Positions 24,831-32,410 of a DNA stretch of 41,246 bases are shown in pieces. A model generated the notes under the pieces. The model was not told the DNA's origin and ran no database searches. It saw only the letters and a list, made by a program, of their open reading frames with translations. The stretch comes from an uncultured Peptoniphilus sp. (GTDB lineage Bacteria > Bacillota > Clostridia > Tissierellales > Peptoniphilaceae): NCBI RefSeq assembly GCF_946998875.1, contig NZ_CAMQAY010000012.1, positions 1-41,246 on the forward strand. Reading direction: 5' to 3'. Position 1 is the stretch's first letter, and each line of letters starts with the position of its first letter. The translations under genes and the position numbers were made by a program.

Positions 24831-25817
24831 TTAGCCCTTTTTATAAAAATCTCCCTTTATAGAAACTTCTCCACTGGAAAGAGTGAGCCTTTCGCTGCCA
24901 GTGTCTACAATTAAATTGCCCTTGTCGTTAATGTCCACTCCCTTGGCAGAATATTTTTTGCCATTTAATACAAAGGAAAGGTCCCTTCCAATTACTAGGG
25001 AATGCTTTTTGTAGTAGTCAATTATTTCTTTGTCACTTTTTACATAATTATTTTCGTAAAAGGCATTTAAGACGCAGGATAAAATTTCATTCCTTATGAC
25101 ATCAGTGCCAATGTAACCTGCAATGTCCTTTAAATCTTTAAAGCTGTCGTCCTTTGGCTTGTTTACATTTATTCCAATGCCCACTATAACAGACTTTACG
25201 CTTCTGGATTCAAAGTCTGCATCAAGTTCAGATAAAATTCCACAAATTTTTTTGCCCTTTAAAAACAAATCATTTACCCATTTTATTTGTGCTTCTTTAC
25301 CTGTAGACTCCTTAATTCCCTCTAGAGTGGCTACGGCTGCCTTAACTGTAGTTAAGTCAAAATAAGAAAAATCGTAGGAGTCCTTGGGATGTAGGATTAT
25401 GCTAAAGTAAACTCCGCTACCCTTAGGTGATGTGAAGCTCTTGCCAGTTCTGCCTCGTCCACCCTTTTGCATGTCAGAGACAATTACAGTAAAATCTTTG
25501 ACATCACTAGAATAAAGTCTCCTCTTTGCTTCCGTGTTTGTGGAGTCAATTTCGTCATAAATAACTATATCAATGTCCTTTAATTCATCTCGAAGGCCCT
25601 TTCTTATGCCTTCGTCAGATAATTTGTCGTCCTTTTCTACAAGTTTATAACCCAACTTTGTCTGTGATTCAATTTGAAATCCACTTTCCTTTAAAGAATT
25701 AATAGCCTTCCAAATTGCAGTTCTTGAAATATTTAATCTTTCTGCCAAGTCTTGACCAGAAATATAATTTGCCCTATTTCTTTCTAATTCTCTTAATACA
25801 ATATCCTTTGTTTTCAA
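24831..25817 (-). CDS. birA: Biotin-protein ligase / biotin repressor
   Basis: Attaches biotin to carboxylase carrier domains and, through its N-terminal winged helix (residues 1-60, LAERLNISRTAIWKAINSLKESGF), represses biotin genes. The ligase active site shows GGRGRTGKSFTSPKGSGVYFS and KWVNDLFLKGKKICGILSE. A C-terminal SH3-like domain ends the 328-aa protein. The start is TTG at 25817, five bases after AGGTG. Possible targets include bioB in this window. It is divergent from the tRNA-Ser gene. Confidence 0.93.
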   Translation of the reverse strand: MKTKDIVLRELERNRANYISGQDLAERLNISRTAIWKAINSLKESGFQIESQTKLGYKLVEKDDKLSDEGIRKGLRDELKDIDIVIYDEIDSTNTEAKRRLYSSDVKDFTVIVSDMQKGGRGRTGKSFTSPKGSGVYFSIILHPKDSYDFSYFDLTTVKAAVATLEGIKESTGKEAQIKWVNDLFLKGKKICGILSELDADFESRSVKSVIVGIGINVNKPKDDSFKDLKDIAGYIGTDVIRNEILSCVLNAFYENNYVKSDKEIIDYYKKHSLVIGRDLSFVLNGKKYSAKGVDINDKGNLIVDTGSERLTLSSGEVSIKGDFYKKG

Positions 25818-25832
25818 TATATCACCTTATTC

Positions 25833-25861
25833 TTGACATTTTTGTAAATCTACTGTAAAAT
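25833..25861 (+). promoter_or_regulatory. Promoter for tRNA-Ser and SRP RNA
   Basis: TTGACA (25833-25838) and TAAAAT (25856-25861) are 17 bases apart and lie 16 bases before the tRNA. No second promoter is evident before the SRP RNA, so both RNAs probably share it. Confidence 0.75.
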
Positions 25862-25876
25862 AATTTTCTAGGCTGT

Positions 25877-25966
25877 GGAGAGATGTCCGAGAGGCTGAAG
25901 GAGCCCGCCTGGAAAGCGAGTATACATGAAAATGTATCGGGGGTTCGAATCCCCCTCTCTCCGCCA
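25877..25966 (+). tRNA. tRNA-Ser (anticodon GGA)
   Basis: A class II tRNA with acceptor stem GGAGAGA/TCTCTCC, discriminator G and encoded CCA end. The anticodon loop CTGGAAA gives GGA (reads UCC/UCU). There is a long variable arm (GTATACATGAAAATGTATC) and the T-arm GGGGGTTCGAATCCCCC. Confidence 0.97.
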
Positions 25967-26240
25967 TCGCCATGCTAAGCGGGAAATTAGCGATGTCCTG
26001 TACCTGCGATTCGCTACAGCAGGGCTGAATTCCCATTCGAGGACTTTAATTTTGCAGTCTGCCCCTTATAAGTGGTGTTGACGATTGGGTCCTGCGCAAC
26101 AGAAACTTATGAACCGTGTCAGATCTTGATCGAAGCAGCACTAAGTAAGATCTTTTGTGTGCCGCAAGGGTCGCCTGATTTGAGCTAACTGTAAGGGTAA
26201 CGTGTGAGGTTGACTTTCGACATTGGGTGCATGGCTACAT
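25967..26240 (+). ncRNA. ffs: Signal recognition particle RNA, large Bacillus type
   Basis: The 5' part GCCATGCTAAGCGGG pairs with GCATGGC at 26229-26235 to close the molecule. It contains the Alu-domain pattern seen in Bacillus scRNA (TGTCCTGTACCTGCGATTCG, AGCAGGGCTGAATTCCC). The S domain shows CTTATGAACCGTGTCAG and the conserved loop GAAGCAGCACTAAGTA. The roughly 270-nt length matches the large form with an Alu domain. It begins directly after the CCA of tRNA-Ser, so it must be released by tRNA 3' processing. Confidence 0.95.
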
Positions 26241-26241
26241 A

Positions 26242-27000
26242 TTAGTCCCATTTATTTGGGACTTTTTTATTGCTCTTTTTTAAAAATTTGGAGACATTTA
26301 AAAGTTCACCCTCCTTTAAAACTTTCTTTTCTCTCAAATATTTTTCTGCCCTGGAATAAAATCCCCTCTTTGAGCCAGTCACATAAAAATAATCTCTTAT
26401 GTAATTTTCCTTTTTGTAGTCATAATCTTCTAAAATGGCATCAGTATTCGAAAAGATTTCAATATTACTAGACTTATCAGCAAAATATTTTTTGAAAAAT
26501 TCTTTTTTTAGGTGAAGACCACTGGAAGCCAAGAAAATTAAGTCATACTCTCTAAAATCTTTACCATTAAAGTATTCGTCACAAATCATTTTTACTATTT
26601 CAGGGGCAAGACCATCGTTACAAGCATTAATAAGTAGGGGCAAGCTCAAGTATGATACTGGAGAATCTGTGAAATTTTCTAAAGTTTTTTCAGCTGAAGT
26701 AAGCTCTGTCCCTAGGCACAAAATTCTCTTATCCTTTAAATGTTTCTTAAGGGCTTTTTCTCCAAAGTCTGCCCTCTCATCATCCTTAAAATAATTTATG
26801 GCATCAAAGTCCATGACATAAATCTTTTTATCCTTTTTAAAAAATTTTTGTAAAAATTCTATTCTTGCGTTTACAGCTTCCCTCTTGTAAAGTCCATAGT
26901 ATTCAAATCTGTCGTCAACATAATAATTTAAATAATCTCTATGGACTTCATAAAGTCCAACTATGCCAGGACCTGTGTCAAAAACTGCCAAAGCCTTCAC
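26242..27000 (-). CDS. Divergent Asp/Glu racemase-like (MurI-like) protein
   Basis: The N-terminus VFDTGPGIVGLYEV recalls the VFDSGVGGLT of glutamate racemase, and the 252-aa length fits. The two catalytic cysteine motifs are altered: where MurI has GCNT the protein has LGTELTSAEKT, and a second-half FLASSGLHLKK replaces the GCTHYP motif. It is therefore probably a non-racemase relative with lost or changed catalysis. The start is uncertain: GTG at 27000 has no good site, while TTG at 26991 has AGGTG upstream. It overlaps ispE by 14-23 bases, and its last codons lie inside the SRP RNA terminator on the other strand. Confidence 0.55.
   Translation of the reverse strand: MKALAVFDTGPGIVGLYEVHRDYLNYYVDDRFEYYGLYKREAVNARIEFLQKFFKKDKKIYVMDFDAINYFKDDERADFGEKALKKHLKDKRILCLGTELTSAEKTLENFTDSPVSYLSLPLLINACNDGLAPEIVKMICDEYFNGKDFREYDLIFLASSGLHLKKEFFKKYFADKSSNIEIFSNTDAILEDYDYKKENYIRDYFYVTGSKRGFYSRAEKYLREKKVLKEGELLNVSKFLKKSNKKVPNKWD
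26244..26269 (+). terminator. Terminator of SRP RNA
   Basis: AGTCCCA and TGGGACT form a perfect 7-bp stem with a 6-nt loop followed by six T on the plus strand. It lies within the 3' end of the convergent racemase-like gene. Confidence 0.9.
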
Positions 27001-27823
27001 CTACTTTCACTTTATATGTATACTTATAAATTTTTTTAAAATAATCATAAGCCTCTTCCAAGGATTTTTCATCTGCAAAGATGCCAAAAATCGTGGCGCC
27101 ACTTCCGCTCATAAGAGGAGCTGAATTAAAGGCTCTTAGTTTATTTTTTATATCCAATAAATCTGGGTGCAAAGAAAAAACTACATCTTCCATTTTATTT
27201 CTGAGATAAAAATTTAATTTTTCTATGTCTAGCTCATAAAGACCCTCTAAAATTTTAGAAAAATCAATTCTCTCCTTATCAATTTTTATTTTTTGGTAGA
27301 CCTCCTTAGTGGAGACGCCGTAGCCAGGGTTTATGATTAAAACATGGTCAAGCTCTATTGGGTCTACTTCCTCTAAAATATCTCCTATTCCCTTTGCAAT
27401 TTTCGTTCCGCCAGTCATCATATATGTAAAATCTGCTCCAAGGCCCTTGGACATATCAATTAGTTCAGCTCTTGGAATATTTATCTTGTAAAGGTCATTT
27501 AAGGCGTAAAGAGAAGCTACTCCATTGGAAGTTCCACCAGCAAGGCCTGCTGCAATGGGAATTTTCTTTTTGATTTCAACTTTAAAGGGAAGGTCATAGC
27601 CCACCTTGTTTTTTAAAAGTTCATAGGCTTTATAAATTAAATTGCTTTTTAAGTCAAAGGAAAATTCTGGTATTATTTCTAGTTTCTCGCTTTTAGAAAA
27701 AATCATCTGGTCACATAAATCTGTCATTACCATTAAAGTTTTTATGTCGTGGTATCCACCAGCTCTTTCTCCAAGGACATCAAGAGATAAATTTAACTTG
27801 GCATGAGCATTTTTTTTAATCAT
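26978..27823 (-). CDS. ispE: 4-diphosphocytidyl-2-C-methyl-D-erythritol kinase
   Basis: GHMP kinase of the MEP isoprenoid pathway. AHAKLNLSLDVLGERAGGYHDI is the substrate-binding start; the ATP loop PIAAGLAGGTSNGVASLYALN follows near residue 90, and APLMSGSGATIFGIF is the third GHMP motif. The ATG at 27823 has GAGGTG upstream; an in-frame TTG four codons earlier is less likely. Length is 281 aa. It follows veg, as in Bacillus, after the veg terminator. Confidence 0.94.
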   Translation of the reverse strand: MIKKNAHAKLNLSLDVLGERAGGYHDIKTLMVMTDLCDQMIFSKSEKLEIIPEFSFDLKSNLIYKAYELLKNKVGYDLPFKVEIKKKIPIAAGLAGGTSNGVASLYALNDLYKINIPRAELIDMSKGLGADFTYMMTGGTKIAKGIGDILEEVDPIELDHVLIINPGYGVSTKEVYQKIKIDKERIDFSKILEGLYELDIEKLNFYLRNKMEDVVFSLHPDLLDIKNKLRAFNSAPLMSGSGATIFGIFADEKSLEEAYDYFKKIYKYTYKVKVGEGFGSF

Positions 27824-27924
27824 AATACACCTCAAGTTAATTATAATTCATAATTTATTATTTTGCATCATTGTAAACCCCAGATTTTATATTGATAATA
27901 ATTTTAATAAAATTTAAATTTGGG

Positions 27925-27956
27925 CAAAAAAATAAGCTGCCTAAGCAGCTCTTATT
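27925..27956 (-). terminator. Terminator after veg
   Basis: On the minus strand AATAAGAGCTGC and GCAGCTTATT form a stem around TTAG, followed by a T tract, immediately after the veg stop codon. Transcription of ispE would need readthrough or its own promoter. Confidence 0.8.
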
Positions 27957-28223
27957 TTATGAAATCATCTTTGCGTCTTTATAAGTTACATCTTCATCTA
28001 AAACTGTAACTTTTACAGTAGAAGTAAGTACATCAGAGTAAGTGTATGATGCAGTTACAAGTTCTTCTCCGTTAAATACTTCAAGTACAAAAAGACTTGG
28101 ATAAATTGCCTTTAAAACACCCTTGCGAGTGACAATTTTTTTTCTGCCTTTATTGGCCCTTACAATAACTTTTTTCCCTATATGATTCTCAAGCTCTTTC
28201 TTTATCAATTGCATTTGATTCAT
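27957..28223 (-). CDS. veg: Veg protein
   Basis: Small 88-aa protein of the Veg/DUF1021 family; in Bacillus it is very highly transcribed and influences biofilm formation. IGKKVIVRANKGRKKIVTRKGVL is the conserved core, followed by a strand-rich SH3-like part. The ATG at 28223 has GGAAGG 12 bases upstream, a long spacing; another ATG three codons on is possible. Two tandem consensus promoters precede it. Confidence 0.92.
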   Translation of the reverse strand: MNQMQLIKKELENHIGKKVIVRANKGRKKIVTRKGVLKAIYPSLFVLEVFNGEELVTASYTYSDVLTSTVKVTVLDEDVTYKDAKMIS

Positions 28224-28262
28224 TCCATATCCATTCCTTCCAAAGACTTTTAATACTCGTTA

Positions 28263-28291
28263 ATTATACTATAAAAATGGATTCCTGTCAA
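28263..28291 (-). promoter_or_regulatory. Proximal veg promoter
   Basis: On the minus strand TTGACA (28286-28291) and TATAAT (28263-28268) match the sigma-A consensus at all twelve positions with a 17-base spacer, about 40 bases before the veg start. Confidence 0.85.
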
Positions 28292-28302
28292 ATAAATCTA
28301 TA

Positions 28303-28331
28303 ATTTTACTCCATAAATTTTTCTTTGTCAA
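28303..28331 (-). promoter_or_regulatory. Distal veg promoter
   Basis: On the minus strand TTGACA (28326-28331) and TAAAAT (28303-28308) are 17 bases apart, exactly 40 bases upstream of the proximal promoter. Confidence 0.75.
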
Positions 28332-28535
28332 TAAATTTTATGCTTAATTTTTAAAATATTTTTAATAATTTTTAATTTTTTTCACAATTATTTTTATAAT
28401 AATATTTTTTGGTCTTATTTTTTATTTTTTTACTTTAAAAAGCTCTAAGAACTTGCATTTTGTGAAATAAGGGTGGATTTTTCAAGGCAACTATTGTATA
28501 ATTATGTATTGTTATTGAGTGGATTGGAGGTATTG

Positions 28536-29597
28536 ATGCAAAAAAAGAAAAAAGTCATTCTCGGAATGAGTGGCGGCGTAGATTCATCTGTGTCTGCAAT
28601 TCTCCTAAAGGAAGCCGGCTACGATGTCACAGCTGTTTTTATGAGAAACTGGGCTGAAGATGACGGAGCTTGCACTGCAAGAGAAGATTACATCGATGTG
28701 GTCTCTGTCTGTTCACAACTTGACATAAAATATTTTACTGTCAATTTTGAAAAGGAATATAGGGATAGAGTTTTTTCTTACTTCTTAAGTGAATACAAGA
28801 AAGGCAGAACTCCCAATCCAGATGTGATGTGCAATACTGAAATTAAATTCAAGGCCTTCCTTGACTATGCAATGGATTTTGATGCTGATTATATTGCAAT
28901 GGGTCATTATGCCAGGACAAAAAATGTCAATGGAAAAACCTATCTTTTAAAGGGCGCCGATCTTAATAAAGACCAGTCTTATTTTTTGTCCAGAGTTAAA
29001 TCAGAGGCACTTGCAAAAACTCTCTTCCCAGTTGGCGATTTGACCAAGGATGAAGTGAGAGCTATTGCCAAAAAGTACAAGCTCTCTACTGCTTCAAAAA
29101 AGGATTCTACTGGAATCTGTTTTATTGGCGAAAGAGATTTCAATGAATTTTTAGACCAATTTCTCTTTACTAAGCCTGGAAAAATTGTGGACGAAAAGGG
29201 CAAGGTAATAGGAGAGCATTCAGGTCTTATGCACTACACCATAGGTCAAAGGCGAGGAATAGGCATTGGCGGAGTTGGCAGCGGCGAGCCCTTCTTCGTA
29301 TATGATAAAGATTTGAAAAACAATCTTTTGCTTGTGGCTCAAGGAATTAATAATCCCATCCTTTATAGAGATGAATTTGAAGTTGAAGATATTTTTTGGA
29401 TTACAGAAAATCCTTCTCTTCCCCTAGATTTATCTGTTAAAATAAGATATAGGGCAAAGGATGAAGATGCAAGGCTAGAAAATGATAATGGTAAATATGT
29501 TGTTAAACTGAAAAAACCACTTAAGGGCGTAACGCCTGGTCAAGTTTGTGTTTTTTATCAAGGCGATGTATGTCTTGGTTCAGGTATTATAAAATAA
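28536..29597 (+). CDS. mnmA: tRNA-specific 2-thiouridylase MnmA
   Basis: Adds sulfur to U34 of tRNAs for Glu, Gln and Lys. The PP-loop GMSGGVDSSVSA opens the ATP-binding domain. The two catalytic cysteines are visible in PNPDVMCNTEIKF and DSTGICFIGE, and the later GQRRGIGIGG and GVTPGQVCVFY match the C-terminal domains. The ATG at 28536 follows GGAGG by 5 bases; a longer in-frame start at 28473 lies in the promoter. Length is 353 aa. It is transcribed with rplY, 15 bases downstream. Confidence 0.95.
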   Translation: MQKKKKVILGMSGGVDSSVSAILLKEAGYDVTAVFMRNWAEDDGACTAREDYIDVVSVCSQLDIKYFTVNFEKEYRDRVFSYFLSEYKKGRTPNPDVMCNTEIKFKAFLDYAMDFDADYIAMGHYARTKNVNGKTYLLKGADLNKDQSYFLSRVKSEALAKTLFPVGDLTKDEVRAIAKKYKLSTASKKDSTGICFIGERDFNEFLDQFLFTKPGKIVDEKGKVIGEHSGLMHYTIGQRRGIGIGGVGSGEPFFVYDKDLKNNLLLVAQGINNPILYRDEFEVEDIFWITENPSLPLDLSVKIRYRAKDEDARLENDNGKYVVKLKKPLKGVTPGQVCVFYQGDVCLGSGIIK

Positions 29598-29612
29598 ATT
29601 TTGGAGGTATAT

Positions 29613-30251
29613 ATGAAATTACTTTTAAACAAAAGAGAAGCTAAGGGTAAAAACAAAGTTGATAAACTTAGAGCTAATGGTGAAGTTCCTGGAGTTCTTT
29701 ACTCAAAGGGACAAGAAGCAAAATTACTTTATGGTCTAGAAAAAGATTTATTAAAGGCTTTTTCTGAAGAAGGATATTCAAACATTTTTGAAATCGAAGT
29801 TGACGGAGAAACTATTTCCGTACTTTTCAAAGAAGTTCAAATGCACCACATCAAAAATGCAATGGTTCACTTTGACTTATATGAAGTTGATATGAACTCT
29901 GAACTTACTGTTGAAGTGCCAGTAGTTCTTGAAGGTAGAGACGAAGTTAAGGTTCAACCATCTTCATTAATCCAAGTATTAAACGAAGTTCAAGTTACTT
30001 GTCTTCCAAAATATCTTCCATCTGAAGCTGTTGTAAATGTTGTTGACATGCAAATTGGCGATGTAGTAACTGTTGCTGACCTAGATATCTTCGGCGACGA
30101 AAACATCAAGATTGACATGGATGCTGAAGAAACTGTTGCAACTCTTGTTGAACCAACAGAAGAAAAAGAACCAGAAGAAGGAGCAGAAGAAGTTTCTGCA
30201 GAAGTTCCTACTGTTTCTGAAACTGAAGCAAAAGAAGAAACTGAAGAATAA
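29613..30251 (+). CDS. rplY: Ribosomal protein bL25, long (Ctc/TL5) form
   Basis: 5S rRNA-binding protein. The N-terminal bL25 fold spans residues 1-90 (KREAKGKNKVDKLRANGEVPGVLYSKG), then the beta-rich TL5 C-terminal domain to about 185. It ends in an acidic low-complexity tail rich in glutamate. At 212 aa it is the long general-stress (Ctc) form. The ATG at 29613 has GGAGG 5 bases upstream. Sharing an operon with mnmA is an unusual pairing. Confidence 0.93.
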   Translation: MKLLLNKREAKGKNKVDKLRANGEVPGVLYSKGQEAKLLYGLEKDLLKAFSEEGYSNIFEIEVDGETISVLFKEVQMHHIKNAMVHFDLYEVDMNSELTVEVPVVLEGRDEVKVQPSSLIQVLNEVQVTCLPKYLPSEAVVNVVDMQIGDVVTVADLDIFGDENIKIDMDAEETVATLVEPTEEKEPEEGAEEVSAEVPTVSETEAKEETEE

Positions 30252-30271
30252 TTTGTATTTAAAAAATATTT

Positions 30272-30298
30272 AAGGGCTCCAAGAGCCCTTATTTTTTT
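30272..30298 (+). terminator. Terminator after rplY
   Basis: AAGGGCTC and GAGCCCTT form an 8-bp stem with a CAA loop followed by ATTTTTTT. A-rich sequence on the other side means it may also stop transcription from the convergent HAD gene. Confidence 0.9.
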
Positions 30299-30362
30299 AC
30301 AAATTTTTATTTTTATTTCATCTTTTAATTTTTATTTTTTAAAAATTATTATCCAATAAATT

Positions 30363-31043
30363 TTAAAGAAATTTTAAAACTCCCCTGGGGTCTTCAGCTA
30401 TATTTTCTGTGTATCTTTCAAGCATTTCTCTCGACCCTGTGCCACACAAGACGCCAAGCTTTAGGGTGTCCTTTCCAAAAATCATGTCAACCTTGGAGTC
30501 GCCAACAATAATAATTTCCTGGTCCCTTAGAGAATATTTTTTCTTAAAAATTTCTAGGCTCTCTGTGCTTGGTTTCTTTTCGTATAAATCTGCAGCTGCA
30601 TAAAAATCTATAAAACTGTCTAAGTTCAAGTATTCCATAGAGTATTTTGCTTGCCTATAATTATCTGAAGTGAAAAGTCCTATAATTATGTCTCTATTTT
30701 TTAGGTCCGTAAATAAACTTTTAAGGTCGCAAGTTTCTTTTATTTCCCTATTATTTTCCTTTAAAAATTCTAGGAGGAAGTCGTCTATATCTTTATAGAT
30801 TTCTTCTACACTTTCATCCATAAATTCAGAAAAAATAAGTGCCAAGTCCTCCACAGTCTCCGATGACAAGATGGAGTTTTCCTCCACTTCATTATTTTCC
30901 TTTACGCCAATTTTTTTAAATAATTTTTTCTTTCCATCATGGTTTAAATTTTTTTTACTTAAATACTTTACAATTGAGTCCACCCAAATATCTGAAAATT
31001 TCAGTAGAGTTCCATCTTTATCAAATAAAATTGCCTTAATCAT
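30363..31043 (-). CDS. HAD-superfamily phosphatase
   Basis: Phosphoglycolate-phosphatase-like member with motif I FDKDGTLLKF (nucleophile Asp and acid Asp), motif II FTSDN and motif IV GDSKVDMIFGKD. A helical cap lies between residues 20 and 95, so it is a type C1 enzyme. The 226-aa form begins at ATG 31043, where ATG and the TGA of the preceding PHP gene overlap (ATGA). The substrate is unknown; its position at the end of the importer operon suggests removal of a phosphate from an imported or derived compound. Confidence 0.85.
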   Translation of the reverse strand: MIKAILFDKDGTLLKFSDIWVDSIVKYLSKKNLNHDGKKKLFKKIGVKENNEVEENSILSSETVEDLALIFSEFMDESVEEIYKDIDDFLLEFLKENNREIKETCDLKSLFTDLKNRDIIIGLFTSDNYRQAKYSMEYLNLDSFIDFYAAADLYEKKPSTESLEIFKKKYSLRDQEIIIVGDSKVDMIFGKDTLKLGVLCGTGSREMLERYTENIAEDPRGVLKFL

Positions 31044-32353
31044 AGTAAGTCTTGAAGTTCCTTCCAAGTTTTTATTTTTTTCTCACTTTTGTCCAAATTG
31101 TAGAAGTGCGGATTGGTAAAGCCGTAGAGCTCTCCGTCTTCACACCTCACATTTGCCCTGACATAGTGATAATTTTCGTCAAAATTTAATTTTACCTGCA
31201 AACTATTTTCGCAAGCCTTATAAACTTCGCCATCTACTATTAATTCTATATGAAGTTTTTTGCCGTGAAAAGTATTTTTTTCTAAGTTCATGGAAAATTC
31301 ACTGTCCCCAATTTTTTTAAGGTCAAGTAAATTTTCCCGAGAGACAGAAATTTTCCCTGCCAGCATGGCTTTTTTTATTTCATCCTTGGAAAGATTTTTT
31401 GCAAAAACAAAGGTCTTTGGATCTCCAAGTAAAGATGGATAGTCTGCATTTTCGTATCTTTCATAAGGGTAGAGGTGAGAGTCGCTGCCGCCAAGTCCAT
31501 AGACCACATAACCATTTTGAAGGAGGATGTCCCATGCCCTTAGGGCCTTTTCCATGGCATCAAGGGAAGTCATGTAAGTTGGGTCATTTATAATTTCCAT
31601 AAATTTTAAGTCCTCTAATTCATAATCGCCAACTAAAAATTCATAAGTATCCATAAAGGGGTGGTTGATGGAATAAATTTCTCCCCTTAATTCTCTCAAA
31701 ACTTCTAGCATCCAGTCTTCTGTGTTAAGTCCCTTAACTGAATGTTTTTCAAAAACAGATTCATTGGTGAAAAATAAATTTACATGGCCAAACTTTGATG
31801 TGATTTCTGTGCCTTCAATAATCAATAAATCTGTGTCAGGGAATTTCGTCTGATTAAAATTGTGGTCCGTTGGAGAAAAAAAGTCTAGTCCCCTCTTTTT
31901 TGCAACTTCAATATTTTCTTCTGGCGATAATTTTCCATCAGAGTAAAAAGTGTGAGTGTGAAAGTCACCTGAGTACCAGCTTTCTTCCCTGCACTTGACC
32001 TCATCTTTTTTTATGTCCACTTCTCCCTTAGAATCTATGGGACTTTTAGCCTCATGAATTTTTAAAATGACATCTCCACTTTTGTAAAGAAGATAGGCTA
32101 TCCTATAGTCGCCATCTTCTAAATTTTTAAAACCATTGGAAGACTTTTCCATGTCCACAGCCATAAATCTTTCTGCCTCCCTATTTGCAGTGATGCTTCC
32201 CACAATTTTATCTTCCTTATAGACAAAGAGACTTATAAAAAAACTTTCTCCACTAATGGAAAATCTTAGTGAGTCTTCCCTTAAATCCTTTAAATTTATT
32301 TTTAAATTAATTTCATTAAAGCCTTCTTTTAAATTTTCTATAATATTTTTCAT
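31040..32353 (-). CDS. PHP-domain metallohydrolase (CehA/McbA-like)
   Basis: Residues from about 125 onward carry the PHP metal-binding motifs: GDFHTHTFYSDGKLSPEE, FFSPTDHNFNQ, EGTEITSKFGHVNLFF, INHPF and GGSDSH. The first 120 residues form a beta-rich domain, as in CehA/McbA-type hydrolases. Such enzymes usually cleave phosphodiesters or related esters. At 437 aa it is full length. It follows the solute-binding protein after a strong terminator and overlaps the HAD phosphatase by four bases, suggesting that the two act in sequence. Confidence 0.8.
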   Translation of the reverse strand: MKNIIENLKEGFNEINLKINLKDLREDSLRFSISGESFFISLFVYKEDKIVGSITANREAERFMAVDMEKSSNGFKNLEDGDYRIAYLLYKSGDVILKIHEAKSPIDSKGEVDIKKDEVKCREESWYSGDFHTHTFYSDGKLSPEENIEVAKKRGLDFFSPTDHNFNQTKFPDTDLLIIEGTEITSKFGHVNLFFTNESVFEKHSVKGLNTEDWMLEVLRELRGEIYSINHPFMDTYEFLVGDYELEDLKFMEIINDPTYMTSLDAMEKALRAWDILLQNGYVVYGLGGSDSHLYPYERYENADYPSLLGDPKTFVFAKNLSKDEIKKAMLAGKISVSRENLLDLKKIGDSEFSMNLEKNTFHGKKLHIELIVDGEVYKACENSLQVKLNFDENYHYVRANVRCEDGELYGFTNPHFYNLDKSEKKIKTWKELQDLL

Positions 32354-32361
32354 ATTTCTCC

Positions 32362-32393
32362 TTAAAAAAAGCTCTGGGCATTACCCAAAGCTT
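32362..32393 (-). terminator. Terminator between the solute-binding protein and the PHP gene
   Basis: On the minus strand AAGCTTTGGG and CCCAGAGCTT form a 10-bp stem (one G-U pair) with a 5-nt loop followed by seven T. The T run leads directly into the AAGGAG ribosome site of the PHP gene, so partial termination could lower expression of the two hydrolases relative to the transporter. Confidence 0.85.
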
Positions 32394-32410
32394 GCTTTTA
32401 AAAAATTTTC

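Larger units (their letters stand above)
28224..28535. other. Divergent intergenic region between veg and mnmA
   Basis: This 312-base gap holds the two veg promoters at its left and a TATAAT box at 28497-28502 that probably serves mnmA (its -35 is poor, TGGATT at 28474-28479). The middle (28340-28440) is almost pure A/T with no hairpin or frame that I can support. Confidence 0.6.

Noticed and set aside
25827..26036. 69-codon minus-strand frame across the tRNA and SRP RNA
   Set aside because: It is antisense to two clear RNA genes and has no ribosome site; a chance frame.
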